Assembly: GCA_051649785.1 (NCBI GenBank)
Contig: JBOFHT010000011.1
Span: forward strand, 1-10,443
Direction: 5' to 3'
Origin: JBOFHT01 sp051649785
GTDB lineage: Archaea > Methanobacteriota > Methanobacteria > Methanobacteriales > Methanobacteriaceae
DNA: 10,443 nt
The position numbers and the translations under genes are program-made. Positions 1-8,400 of the stretch are shown one piece after another; position 1 is the stretch's first letter, and each line of letters starts with the position of its first letter. The notes beneath the pieces are model-generated. The model ran no database searches. It saw only the letters and a program-made list of their open reading frames with translations, and was not told the DNA's origin.

Positions 1-249
1 TTTATAGTCAAAAATATTTTTTTCAAAAAGAAATTTCCTTAATTTGCTAAGCCAAAGCATTTTAAGTTGTTTTAATTTTTGAAATAGCGGATTTTGATAT
101 AAACTAGTGCAAAAATATAGGGTTTCTACAGAGCCAAAAAATTAATAGAATAGATGGATATATAGATATTTTTTATAATCCATAATTTATTATATATTAC
201 TTATTATTTATGTAGAGTAATGTGACTCAGAATTTACAGCCATTTTAAT
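1..249. other. Intergenic region downstream of the acyl-CoA ligase gene
   Basis: No open frame or RNA gene is recognisable here. The stretch follows the stop codon of the ligase gene on the minus strand. It holds a weak hairpin followed by a T run (listed separately) and, immediately beyond it, the minus-strand sequence GGCTCTGTAGAAACCC (120-135), which resembles the kind of terminus seen on some insertion sequences. No transposase is visible because the window ends at position 1, so that reading is only a guess. Confidence 0.5.
136..183 (-). terminator. Possible terminator of the acyl-CoA ligase gene
   Basis: On the minus strand, about 67 nt after the ligase stop codon, arms ATGGAT (178-183) and ATCCAT (154-159) can pair across an AT-rich loop. 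They are followed by a run of six T at 136-141. Archaeal termination mainly needs T tracts, so the T run is the more relevant part. The stem is short and weak in GC. Confidence 0.3.
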
Positions 250-2133
250 TTATTTTACTGCTACAGATTCTTTTTTAAGTTCAATATAATCTATTTTACC
301 TACTTGGGTAGTTGGGAGTGTATCTCTAATTTCAATATCACGTGGCATACTCCAGATAGCTAAGTATTCCTTGCATAAATTCATTATTTCTTTTTTTATT
401 ATCTTATTTTGATTTTCATCAATGTTTTTAGTATATTTTTCTTTTAATATTACAAAAGCCTTAATTTTTTCTATTTGGTATTCATCTGGAACTCCAATTA
501 CACAGGAAATTGAAACTGCTTCATGTTTATTAATAACATCTTCAATTTGAGTTGGAAAAACGGAATATCCTGAGCTTTTTATAATACGTTTAATTCTTGA
601 TTTAAAATAAAAGAAACCATCTTCATCCATATATCCTAAATCGCCAGTATGACACCATTTAAAACCATCTTCATGGACTTTAAGAACATTATTTGTTTCT
701 TCTTTATTATTATAGTATCCTAACATAACTGTCGGACCACTAATACATATTTCTCCTTCAACACCATAAGGAACTGATTGTGTTGTACCTACGTTAACAA
801 CTTTATAAATCATATCCGGTAATGGAATTCCCATACTTCCTAATTTAGAATCTTTTAAATTTTTGCTATTATCATTAATCGTATTATTTACTTTAAAGTT
901 ATTATTGATATTATTTGGAACTAAACAACTTACTGTGACAGTTTCGGTTAAACCATAACCTTCTTGAACTGTAACTTTACTACCTCTTGATTTAATAAAT
1001 TCATCAAACTGTAACTTTAAATCAACAGGAACTGAATCCCCACCTGCAAAAACTCCTTTTAAACAACTAAAATCAGTTTTTTTCATTTTTTTACTTCTAA
1101 GCAAAGCTTCATATAATGTAGGTACTCCTGCAATAAATTGTGGCTTATGTTTTGCAAATTTATCTGCAAAAATAGTGGCATTAAACTTTGGAACCAAAAT
1201 AGCACAAGCTCCCGTAGATATTGGGAGATGAACACATACAGTAAGTCCAAATCCATGAAACATAGGGAGAATACACATTATTTTATCTCCTTTAATTTCA
1301 CCAAGGTTTTCATTATTTAAATGAGCTAAGCATTGGACAATAAGTGCATTAAAGTTATTATTTGATAGTAAAACACCTTTTTGAACACCAGTAGTCCCTC
1401 CAGTATATAATACTACTGCACCATCTCCAGGTTTCATTTTACTTTTTATTTTTGCAGTGCTTTTAGTATTTGAGTTATTATTATTATTATTATTATTTGG
1501 CAATGGTGACTTTTGACCTAACTTTGTAAAATTTTTCCAGCTAATTAGCTTTTTATTTTCTTTATATTCTACTTTAGGAATTTTACGACCTTCAAGTGCC
1601 CAAAAACCCATACTCATTCTTTTTCCTAAAAAGTCACTAATCTTAGCTATAATAATTTTTTCAATGTTAATGTTGTCTTGAACCTTTTTTAAGTTCATAT
1701 AAGAGAAATTACCAGTTATAATAAACTTACTATTAACATTATTCATATAAAACTCAATCTCTTTAGGAGCTGAAAGTGGATGAATCATATTAGCTATTGC
1801 ACCTACTTTATTAACTGCATAAAACATTATAACTCCATGTGGAGTATTAGGTAGACAAATTGTAACTGAATCATCTTCCGTAACCCCCATTTCAATTAAT
1901 GCTCTTGCACAGTTGTCTACTTCATTAATAAGCTTTTTGAATTTAGTCTTTTTTCCCATAAATTCAAGGGCATATAAATTAGGATTTTTAGTAGCTGTAT
2001 CTAATAACATTTCATAAATAGTTTTATCAGGATAAGCAAGATTTGATGGTGTGTTTTTATTATAAGATTTAATCCATGGCCTATTATAATTTATTTCATC
2101 TTCGGTGCCAATAACTAATGGTGAAATATTCAT
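250..2133 (-). CDS. AMP-forming acyl-CoA ligase (class I adenylate-forming enzyme)
   Basis: This enzyme should activate a carboxylic acid with ATP to an acyl-adenylate and then to the CoA thioester, in the cytoplasm; no signal peptide is seen. The order of family motifs is intact: the phosphate-binding loop YTGGTTGVQKG (residues 243-253), GYGLTET (392-398), TGD (496-498), the hinge region SRIKRIIKSSGYSVFP (512-527), and the C-terminal PTTQVGK with the expected catalytic Lys at 613. At 627 residues it is longer than many relatives, partly because of Asn-rich inserts at 213-222 (eight Asn in a row) and about 407-428. Both lie between motifs, probably in surface loops. The ATG at 2131-2133 is preceded by TGAGGA with 7 nt spacing, a good ribosome-binding site. 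The next upstream gene on the same strand encodes a CAT-fold acyltransferase-like protein, which fits acyl-CoA chemistry. Overall form suggests a medium/long-chain or aryl acid ligase; acetate is less likely. The substrate is not determinable from sequence. Confidence 0.9.
   Translation of the reverse strand: MNISPLVIGTEDEINYNRPWIKSYNKNTPSNLAYPDKTIYEMLLDTATKNPNLYALEFMGKKTKFKKLINEVDNCARALIEMGVTEDDSVTICLPNTPHGVIMFYAVNKVGAIANMIHPLSAPKEIEFYMNNVNSKFIITGNFSYMNLKKVQDNINIEKIIIAKISDFLGKRMSMGFWALEGRKIPKVEYKENKKLISWKNFTKLGQKSPLPNNNNNNNNSNTKSTAKIKSKMKPGDGAVVLYTGGTTGVQKGVLLSNNNFNALIVQCLAHLNNENLGEIKGDKIMCILPMFHGFGLTVCVHLPISTGACAILVPKFNATIFADKFAKHKPQFIAGVPTLYEALLRSKKMKKTDFSCLKGVFAGGDSVPVDLKLQFDEFIKSRGSKVTVQEGYGLTETVTVSCLVPNNINNNFKVNNTINDNSKNLKDSKLGSMGIPLPDMIYKVVNVGTTQSVPYGVEGEICISGPTVMLGYYNNKEETNNVLKVHEDGFKWCHTGDLGYMDEDGFFYFKSRIKRIIKSSGYSVFPTQIEDVINKHEAVSISCVIGVPDEYQIEKIKAFVILKEKYTKNIDENQNKIIKKEIMNLCKEYLAIWSMPRDIEIRDTLPTTQVGKIDYIELKKESVAVK
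1474..1497 (-). repeat. In-frame trinucleotide microsatellite encoding poly-Asn
   Basis: A 24-nt run of AAT/AAC codons gives eight consecutive Asn (residues 213-220) just before the ATP-binding loop of the acyl-CoA ligase. Length changes by slippage would stay in frame and only alter a linker. The surrounding residues (Ser, Thr, Lys) are also low in complexity. Confidence 0.85.
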
Positions 2134-2352
2134 AATGATTTCCTCAGTTTTAGAATTAGTATAATATAAATGTTTAATATGATCTTGATGTAATATTATT
2201 ATGATTATATTATTTCTCTGTTGATATTGTTAATAGTAGTAATAACCTAATATTTCTATATAATTTTTAATCTTAATTTTAATTTTCTTACTATTTTTAT
2301 TAATATAATAGTTTGTTTAAAGCTATTTATTAATATTTCTATTTGCTTTGAA

Positions 2353-2421
2353 TTCTGCCAATTTAAGGATTTTTTAAAGTAAATTTTTATAAAAATTCAA
2401 AAAATTATTCAGAATATTTAT
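2353..2421 (-). promoter_or_regulatory. Shared upstream element, copy A (before the acyl-CoA ligase)
   Basis: Read on the minus strand, this contains TAAATATTCT, then TTGAATTTTTATAAA, then ACTTTAAAAAAT and finally AAATTGGCAGAA. The same blocks in the same order and spacing occur at 5354-5426. TTTTTATAAA looks like an archaeal TATA box centred near 2391; transcription starting about 25 nt further on would begin near the TTGGCAG block and give a leader of roughly 220-230 nt before the ligase ATG. A promoter is the favoured reading. A more proximal TATA-like sequence near 2165 could be used instead, in which case this is a distal regulatory element or a dispersed repeat. Confidence 0.45.
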
Positions 2422-2447
2422 AAATAATTTATTAAAAATATCCATAA

Positions 2448-2506
2448 TATTACTTATATTATTACTACTATTATTAGTACTATTACTTGTATTATTATTT
2501 GTATTG
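2448..2506. repeat. ATT/ACT-rich low-complexity tract
   Basis: An irregular run of TATTA, TACTA and TTATTAG trinucleotide-like units, similar in base pattern to the poly-Asn microsatellite inside the ligase gene. It lies just downstream of the acyltransferase-like gene on the minus strand and is probably a slippage product. No function is evident. Confidence 0.5.
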
Positions 2507-2541
2507 TTTTAATCAACTTTAAATCTATTATAATTACCAAT

Positions 2542-3507
2542 TTACCTATCTACAGGTATATGATCACACACAGTTTCAAGCATTTCAGGGTTATTTAAAA
2601 TTTCTTTAAATTTATTCATTGCATTAATATAATAAAATCCATCACTAATACGTTCATCAATAGTAACTGAAATTTCAACAAGATCTCTTTCAATAAACTC
2701 TCCCAGTTCATTATCATAAACCTTATCTTTGTGAATTTCACCTAAGCAAATAAAAGCAGAACAAGTTCCCCTATCATATAAATGATGATATGGGACATTT
2801 CTAATACCAATACTTCCTAAATTAGAAACAAAAGCACTACAATACATGGGATCTTCAGCATAAATGTCTTTTGGATAGTTGCCAATATAATTAAGAAAAT
2901 CTAAAAACCTTATAAAAAAGTGAATAATTGGGTTGGGGAACTTTGCAAATAAATCAATTAAATCACCAGCACTATTATTTTTTCCACTTTTCACTTGTTT
3001 TATATCTTTATTCATTTTTCCAGCTATCGACCAAAGAGTCTCTTCTCTGTCAAATGATTTTTTTATTATAGTTTCTTCACCATCTTCTGTAAATTCCTTT
3101 TTAGCTACAAAAGCAAGCTCAATTTTCTTTCTTTGATAATGTTTTCTACTGGCAATAAATCTATTCATATGGGGTTTAATAGTAAAAAGACGAACTAATG
3201 CTCCCATAAATACATTAAAATAAGTTATTTTATCAATAGTCCCATTTTTAGTTTCTATGGGGTTTTTAACTAGCTCTTTATTTTTTTCTTCAACATATTT
3301 AACAAAGTTTGTAACATCGACTTTTTCCTTAATATAAATTGATGCTGCTTCACGAGTTGGCATTAAATGGGGAACAAGTTTAGTAAAAGAGTTTAAATCC
3401 TTTAAAATCCAACCATCTTTCCGATCACCTCTTTTTTTCCCAGAGTATGATTTAACTGTATATTGTGATTTGGATTGTTTTGAAGATATTGGGTTAACTT
3501 TAGACAT
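2542..3507 (-). CDS. CAT-fold acyltransferase-like protein (2-oxoacid dehydrogenase E2 catalytic-domain family) with altered active site
   Basis: A 321-residue protein whose overall layout matches stand-alone proteins annotated as 'E2-like', of the chloramphenicol acetyltransferase fold. Recognisable parts are GDRKDGW (27-33), LVPHLMPTREAAS (44-56), PHMNRFIASRKHYQRKKIELAF (112-133, where the first and central strands of the fold are expected), SNLGSIG (228-234), HHLYD (241-245) and the C-terminal DERISDGFYY (284-293). In true E2 and CAT enzymes that last motif is D-H-R-x-x-D-G with a catalytic His; here the His position is Glu285. As I recall the family, DERxxDG is typical of this branch in Clostridia and methanogens, so it probably does not indicate decay. 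There is no lipoyl domain and no neighbouring E1/E3 gene, so it is not part of a dehydrogenase complex. The ATG is preceded by AGGAGT with 5 nt spacing. A role in acyl-CoA transfer or binding together with the downstream ligase is inferred, not shown. Confidence 0.8.
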   Translation of the reverse strand: MSKVNPISSKQSKSQYTVKSYSGKKRGDRKDGWILKDLNSFTKLVPHLMPTREAASIYIKEKVDVTNFVKYVEEKNKELVKNPIETKNGTIDKITYFNVFMGALVRLFTIKPHMNRFIASRKHYQRKKIELAFVAKKEFTEDGEETIIKKSFDREETLWSIAGKMNKDIKQVKSGKNNSAGDLIDLFAKFPNPIIHFFIRFLDFLNYIGNYPKDIYAEDPMYCSAFVSNLGSIGIRNVPYHHLYDRGTCSAFICLGEIHKDKVYDNELGEFIERDLVEISVTIDERISDGFYYINAMNKFKEILNNPEMLETVCDHIPVDR

Positions 3508-3720
3508 TTATGACTCCTATTTTATTTTATTAGTTTATTACTTTAATTATTAAACTATTTATTTTTTATTTATTATAATTTTATTAATATCATATTCTTT
3601 ATTTTTATGAATTGGTAAATAATACTAATCTTTGGATTTTTATTATATTAACATTTGCTTGTTATTTCTTAGTTTTATAGCTTATAGTATTAATATTTAT
3701 ACTTAACTTGCAAAATGGGG

Positions 3721-3775
3721 GCTGTCAATTTGTTAATTGTTACAATTTTTAAAATAGATTTTTTAATATTATTTT
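3721..3775 (-). promoter_or_regulatory. Weaker third copy of the shared upstream element (before the acyltransferase-like gene)
   Basis: The minus strand reads AAATTGACAG at 3722-3731, preceded by TTTTAAAAATTGT and, further upstream, ATTAAAAAATCT. This parallels the AATTTGACAG and ACTTTAAAAAAT blocks of the two better copies, and lies about 215 nt before the ATG at 3507. The TTGAATTTTTATAAA block is not clearly preserved, so the match may be partly due to base composition. Confidence 0.25.
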
Positions 3776-3873
3776 GGCTCTTATTGAATTTAATTAATTT
3801 TTTCCAGTAACTAACATTTTGACATTGAATTCAAAACAAAAATAAAATATCTAATTTTTGATATAAATGGAAC

Positions 3874-3990
3874 TATTATTAATATCAAATATTGTAGGAT
3901 TATTTTAGAGTATGTTATTACTATTAATTTTTGTAGGACTATTCTGCAATATATTATTAATATCAAATATTGTAGGATTATTATTTAATT
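3874..3990. repeat. Tandem repeat, three units of 39 bp
   Basis: The core TTGTAGGAYTATT recurs with an exact 39-nt period (its GTAGGA at 3894, 3933 and 3972). Units 1 and 3 share a 31-nt identical stretch (3874-3904 and 3952-3982); unit 2 has diverged but keeps the register. The period is 13 codons and one minus-strand frame reads NNPTIFDINN in units 1 and 3, but a stop codon interrupts it and there is no good start. It may be a remnant of an Asn-rich coding repeat or a purely non-coding minisatellite. Confidence 0.75.
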
Positions 3991-4191
3991 TTTTATTAAT
4001 ATTATTTTTAATGAAAATGATGAAAATAACAATTAAATGGAATATTCAATAATCAAATTCAATAAAAAGTAGAGAAAAAATTTATTGAAAAATAAAAATT
4101 GGTGAAAATGCTGTAAATCATGTAATACATATACACTAATTAGTTGAAATAGGGGATATTTGGAGATTTTGTATTTTATTATAACTTAATG

Positions 4192-4227
4192 ATTAACTTC
4201 GTTAAATCTACATATAACGAAGTTTAT
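4192..4227. repeat. Inverted repeat with 13-bp arms and a 10-nt spacer
   Basis: The arms are ATTAACTTCGTTA (4192-4204) and TAACGAAGTTTAT (4215-4227). They pair at 12 of 13 positions, including a perfect inner 10 bp, with AATCTACATA between them. This is the strongest dyad I noticed outside genes. It could be a protein-binding operator, a recombinase-type site or an RNA hairpin; nothing in the window identifies a cognate protein. Confidence 0.6.
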
Positions 4228-4532
4228 GAAAATCATAGAAAAATACTGATAAAAGCTAAAATTGAAATTATTGGAAATGGTATTATTATCAAAATTATTA
4301 GAAATAGGATTAAATTATTAGAAATATTATGATCATTATCGGAATTATGATACTGCACAAAAGTTTATTAAAGTAGATTATAGTACACGAATTAAAATTT
4401 TTAATATTAACTAAATTTTATAATCATCACATATAATGTTCTGATTAATTGTATCTTTTGTAAAAGAGGTTTAAATGATGTATTAAATTTTTCAAGTATT
4501 TATTAAAAATTCAATATCTAGCACTATAGTTT

Positions 4533-4603
4533 AAAAAAAATAAGAAGAAAGAAAAGTAAAAAAAATATGAGAAAAAAAGATAAACTATAATTTAAAAATT
4601 ATA
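4533..4603 (-). terminator. Probable terminator of the YaaH-family transporter gene
   Basis: On the minus strand an AT-only palindrome (arms TATAATTT/AAATTATA, 4586-4603) overlaps the stop codon. It is followed by three T tracts of seven or eight bases at 4572-4578, 4558-4565 and 4533-4540. Closely spaced T tracts after a stop codon are the usual archaeal termination signal; the hairpin itself may be incidental. Confidence 0.5.
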
Positions 4604-5153
4604 ATTTAAATATATCTTTTTCCCAATCATTATTAATTATTTGACCAACACAAGCATATAAAGAACAAGCTCCAAGAACTAATCCTAAATACCCACCAAT
4701 TGTAGTTAAAATTGTAATTCCAGTTAAATCACTAATAGCTAATAAGAAGAACAAAAGTGTAACTAATACAAATAGTACTTGTAATATTTTAATATGCTTT
4801 AAGGAACTTATAAATAAAAACAATGTAAAGAATGCAAATGTAAGTAAATAGAATCCCATTGACATTTTATCTGCAGCTGCAATATGTCCAAATGCTGGTA
4901 AAATCCAAATTAATACTAATGAAAGCCAGAAGAAACCAAATGATACAAATACAGTTCCTCCAAAAGTGTTTCTAAATTTAAGTTCAAAAATTCCTGCAAT
5001 AATTTGAGCTACTCCACCTAAACAAATAGCTGCTGAAACAATAACCATAGATAAATCTGTTATTCCTGCATTATGTAAACTAAGTAAAATTGTTGTTATC
5101 CCAAACCCAAAAAGCCCTAATGGTGCAGGGTTTGCAAATTCTGATGTTGCCAT
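4599..5153 (-). CDS. GPR1/FUN34/YaaH (AceTr) family acetate/succinate-type transporter
   Basis: A 184-residue integral membrane protein, the usual length for bacterial and archaeal SatP/YaaH homologues. The family signature NPAPLGL is at residues 8-14, just before the first helix. About six hydrophobic segments can be seen (roughly 11-28, 35-56, 66-86, 97-117, 122-141, 147-168). AQIIAGIFELKFRNTFGGTVF, split here by helix boundaries (49-69), and SFGFFWLSL (71-79) match the conserved helix 2-3 region. Family members move acetate or other small monocarboxylates/dicarboxylates, often with protons. In a hydrogenotrophic methanogen the likely role is acetate uptake for biosynthesis, an inference from physiology. 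The ATG is preceded by AGGAGA with 11 nt spacing, slightly long. The adhesin gene ends 305 nt upstream on the same strand and the gap contains a putative promoter, so separate transcription is likely. Confidence 0.88.
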   Translation of the reverse strand: MATSEFANPAPLGLFGFGITTILLSLHNAGITDLSMVIVSAAICLGGVAQIIAGIFELKFRNTFGGTVFVSFGFFWLSLVLIWILPAFGHIAAADKMSMGFYLLTFAFFTLFLFISSLKHIKILQVLFVLVTLLFFLLAISDLTGITILTTIGGYLGLVLGACSLYACVGQIINNDWEKDIFKL

Positions 5154-5458
5154 TTTTTATTAAATCTCCTTTTGTTTTTTCAAATAATAAATATAATAAA
5201 TACTAATAAACACTAATAGTTTATAAATACTTTAATATAATACTTACTGATAACACTCCTAATGAATATAAAGTATTTATTAATATAAATCTATTATTCG
5301 ATATTATTAAATTTAATAATTCATTGCATTTATAATTAACTATTAATAAACAGTTCTGTCAAATTAAAATTAAATTTTTTAAAGTAAAACTTTATAAAAA
5401 TTCAAAAATTGTCTAGAATATTTAAGTGATTTTCTTAAATTTAAATTATTTATATATA
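5154..5458. other. Intergenic region between the adhesin-like and transporter genes
   Basis: No gene is seen in these 305 nt. On the minus strand the stretch starts just after the adhesin stop codon with AT-rich sequence, then has copy B of the shared upstream element (5354-5426), then a very AT-rich leader with several TATA-like stretches (for example around 5185-5210), and ends with the AGGAGA ribosome-binding site at 5165-5170. Confidence 0.6.
5354..5426 (-). promoter_or_regulatory. Shared upstream element, copy B (before the YaaH-family transporter)
   Basis: The minus strand reads TAAATATTCT, TTTTTGAATTTTTATAAA, ACTTTAAAAAAT and AATTTGACAGAA, in the same order and nearly the same spacing as copy A at 2353-2421. 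The TATA-like TTTTTATAAA is centred near 5394, about 240 nt before the transporter ATG. The GACAG block is 203 nt before the ATG, against 222 nt for the corresponding block in copy A. Conservation of several separate blocks in otherwise drifting AT-rich spacers supports a functional element, most simply a promoter with a shared regulator or shared leader start. Confidence 0.45.
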
Positions 5459-8400
5459 TTATTTTTTAATAGTTACTTTTTTAGTTAATTCAGAGCTAGC
5501 TATATTAGAGTCCCCAATGAATTTAGCTACAATAGATACCTTACCTTTAACTTTAATTTTAGGTTTAAGAGTAGCTACACCTAAACTATTGGTTCTTGCT
5601 TTTCCTAAATATTTATTTTTAATATAGAACTTAATGTATTTTCCTTTCATGACTTTCCTATACTGGTTCTTTAAAGTAACACTAAATAGTCCTTTTTTAT
5701 TATATTTAGCTGTGAATTTCTTTAAATAAACAGTTGTTTTAAGTTTTAAAGACTTAAATACACTGGTATGTGAACTAGATAGATAATTAACATCTTGAGT
5801 AAAAGTGGTTTTTAAGGTTTTAGAACCTGTAAAGTTAGCTTTATAACTTAAACTAGCTACACCCATGCTATTAGTCTTAGCACTACCTACATAAACATTA
5901 TTAATATAAAATATAATAGTCTTACCAGCTAATGCTGCACCATTCTTATTTTTCAGTGTAGATTTTAAAGTTACTATGTTACTATAAACACTCAAAACAG
6001 ATCCTACAATACTAACACTATCTCCTTTAGTAGCAAGATAATTTAAAGTTGATTTTTCACTATTTAAAGTAGCTAAAATAGTTGAATTCATATTAAGTAG
6101 TGGAATATCGTAAACCCTACTAACTCTACCATCAATAGCCATTAAATAATTCCCATTATAATTAATAGTGGTAGTAAAATATTTAAAACCAGTACTTGCA
6201 CCTGCATTATTATCAGTATTATTTAAAACAAAAGAATAATTCATACCAAGCTTGTCACCAAATTTAAGAACATTATTAGGTATATTAATAGTGATTTTCA
6301 TAGTATAATAATTAGCTAAATCAAAATTTGTTTTACTAGTTATATTATTAGAACCCCACCAATTATAATCAGCTGTAACAACAAAACCTGAACCCTCATT
6401 AAATATAGTATATCCTGAACTATCTGAATTATTTACAAAAACACAATACTTAACAAACAAATCAGAATACGTAGCAATAGCTCCACCATAATCACTAGCA
6501 GTATTACTAATAAAGCTAGAACTAAGAACAGTGAAATTAATACCTCCTCCATTATAGATAGCTCCACAGCTATTATCAGCAGTATTGGCTGTGAAAGTAG
6601 AATTAACTACAGTAAAATTATCACCTTTATCATTATAGATAGCTCCGCACTTATTATCAGCAGTATTGGCTGTGAAAGTAGAATTAACTACAGTAAAATT
6701 ATCACCCTTATCATTATAGATAGCTCCGCAGCTATTAATGGCAGTATTGGCTGTGAAAGTAGAATTAACTACAGTAAAATTATCACCACCGTCATTATAG
6801 ATAACTCCACCATAATAAGCATTATTTGCTATGAAAGTAGAATTAACTACACTAAAATTACCACTCTTATAATTAAAGATAGCACCCCCAAAACTAGTAG
6901 CATCATTACCATTAAAAGTAGAATTAACTACACTAAAATTAACACCATAATTAAGGATAGCACTACCATTATTAGCATTATTACTATTAAAAGTAGAATT
7001 AACTACACTACAATTACCACCAGTATATATAGCACCACCATAAACAGTAGCTTTATTACCAGTAAAAGTAGAATTAACTACACTAAAATTAATATCATAA
7101 TTATGGATAGCACCACCATTAGTAGCTTTATTACCAGTAAAAGTAGAATTAACTACACTACAACTACCACCACCCAAATTAAATATAGCACCACCACCAT
7201 TAGTAGCATTATTACTCGTAAAACTAGAATTAACTACACTAAAATTAACACCATAATTAAGGATAGCACCACCATTAGTAGCATTGTTACCCGTGAAAGT
7301 AGAATTAACAACACTAAAATTAACACCATAATTAAGGATAGCACCACCATCCATATTAGCATTATTACTAGTGAAAGTAGAATTAACTACACTACAATTA
7401 CCACCATTATCATTATAGATAGCACCACCCAGAGTAGCATTATTACTATTAAAAGTAGAATTAACTACACTACAATCACCATCCACATTACAGATAGCAC
7501 CACCCAGAGTAGCATTGTTACCTGTGAAAGTAGAATTAACTACACTAAAATTACCACCATTATCATTATAGATAGCACCACCCGAATTAGTAACATTGTT
7601 ACCTGTGAAAGTAGAATTAACTACACTAAAATTACCATTTAAATTAAAGATAGCACCACCTAAATTAGTAACATTGTTACCTGTGAAAGTAGAATTAACT
7701 ACACTACAATTATCACCATAATTACTGATAGCTCCACCATTAGTAGCATTGTTACTAGTAAAAGTAGAATTAACTACACTAAAATTACCACCATAATTAC
7801 GTATAGCACCACCATCATAACTAGCAGTATTAGTTGTGAAAGTAGAATTAACTACACTAAAATTAGCACCATAATTACGTATAGCACCACCATTAGTAGC
7901 ATTATTATTAGTAAAAGTAGAATTAACTACACTAAAATTACCATTCAAATTAAAGATAGCACCACCATCCATATTAGCATTATTACTAGTGAAAGTAGAA
8001 TTAACTACGCTAAAATTACCATTCAAATTAAAGATAGCACCACCATCATAATTAACATTATTACTAGTGAAAGTAGAATTAAGTATACTAAAATTACCAC
8101 CATAATTACTGATAGCACCACCATCATAACTAGCAGTATTACCTGTGAAAGTAGAATTAACTACACTAAAATTACCATTCAAATTATAGATAGCACCACC
8201 AGGATTAGTAGCATTATTACTCGTAAAAGTAGAATTAACTACACTAAAATTACCATTTAAATTAAAGATAGCACCACCCGAATTAGTAACATTGTTACCT
8301 GTGAAAGTAGAATTAACTACACTAAAATTACCATTTAAATTAAAGATAGCACCACCCGAATTAGTAGCATTATTACTCGTAAAACTAGAATTAACTACAC

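Larger units (their letters stand above)
2134..2541. other. Intergenic region between the acyltransferase-like and ligase genes
   Basis: No gene is supported in these 408 nt. The stretch holds a ribosome-binding site next to the ligase start (2141-2146), TATA-like sequence around 2160-2173, a roughly 70-bp element shared with the transporter upstream region (2353-2421) and an ATT/ACT-rich low-complexity run (about 2448-2506). A minus-strand open frame of about 45 codons, Asn/Ser-rich and ending at about 2377, has an internal ATG but no convincing ribosome-binding site, so I do not call it. The length and content argue that the ligase has its own promoter. Confidence 0.6.
3508..4598. other. 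1.1-kb non-coding region between the transporter and acyltransferase-like genes
   Basis: No open frame with a plausible start and ribosome-binding site is present on either strand, and no tRNA- or rRNA-like sequence is seen. The region carries the upstream sequence of the acyltransferase-like gene (near 3508-3780), a three-copy 39-bp tandem repeat (3874-3990), a strong inverted repeat (4192-4227), AT-rich direct near-repeats of TATTAGAAAT type (4265-4330), and T tracts after the transporter gene (4533-4578). It is unusually long for a gap between two same-strand genes in a compact archaeal genome, and could hold a small RNA or a decayed gene. Confidence 0.6.

Noticed and set aside
1138..1320. 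Plus-strand open frame inside the ligase gene
   Set aside because: It lies antisense to a well-supported gene with all family motifs, and its translation has no recognisable features.
2377..2507. Small minus-strand open frame ending in FLNFYKNLL, with a similar ending FLNFYKVLL in the equivalent place near 5375-5405
   Set aside because: Similarity continues in DNA past the stop codon, and upstream the two copies differ by one base that shifts the frame. A shared DNA element explains it better than a conserved peptide.
2542..3507. Subunit of a pyruvate or 2-oxoglutarate dehydrogenase complex
   Set aside because: There is no lipoyl or peripheral-subunit-binding domain, no E1 or E3 genes nearby, and the catalytic His motif is altered.
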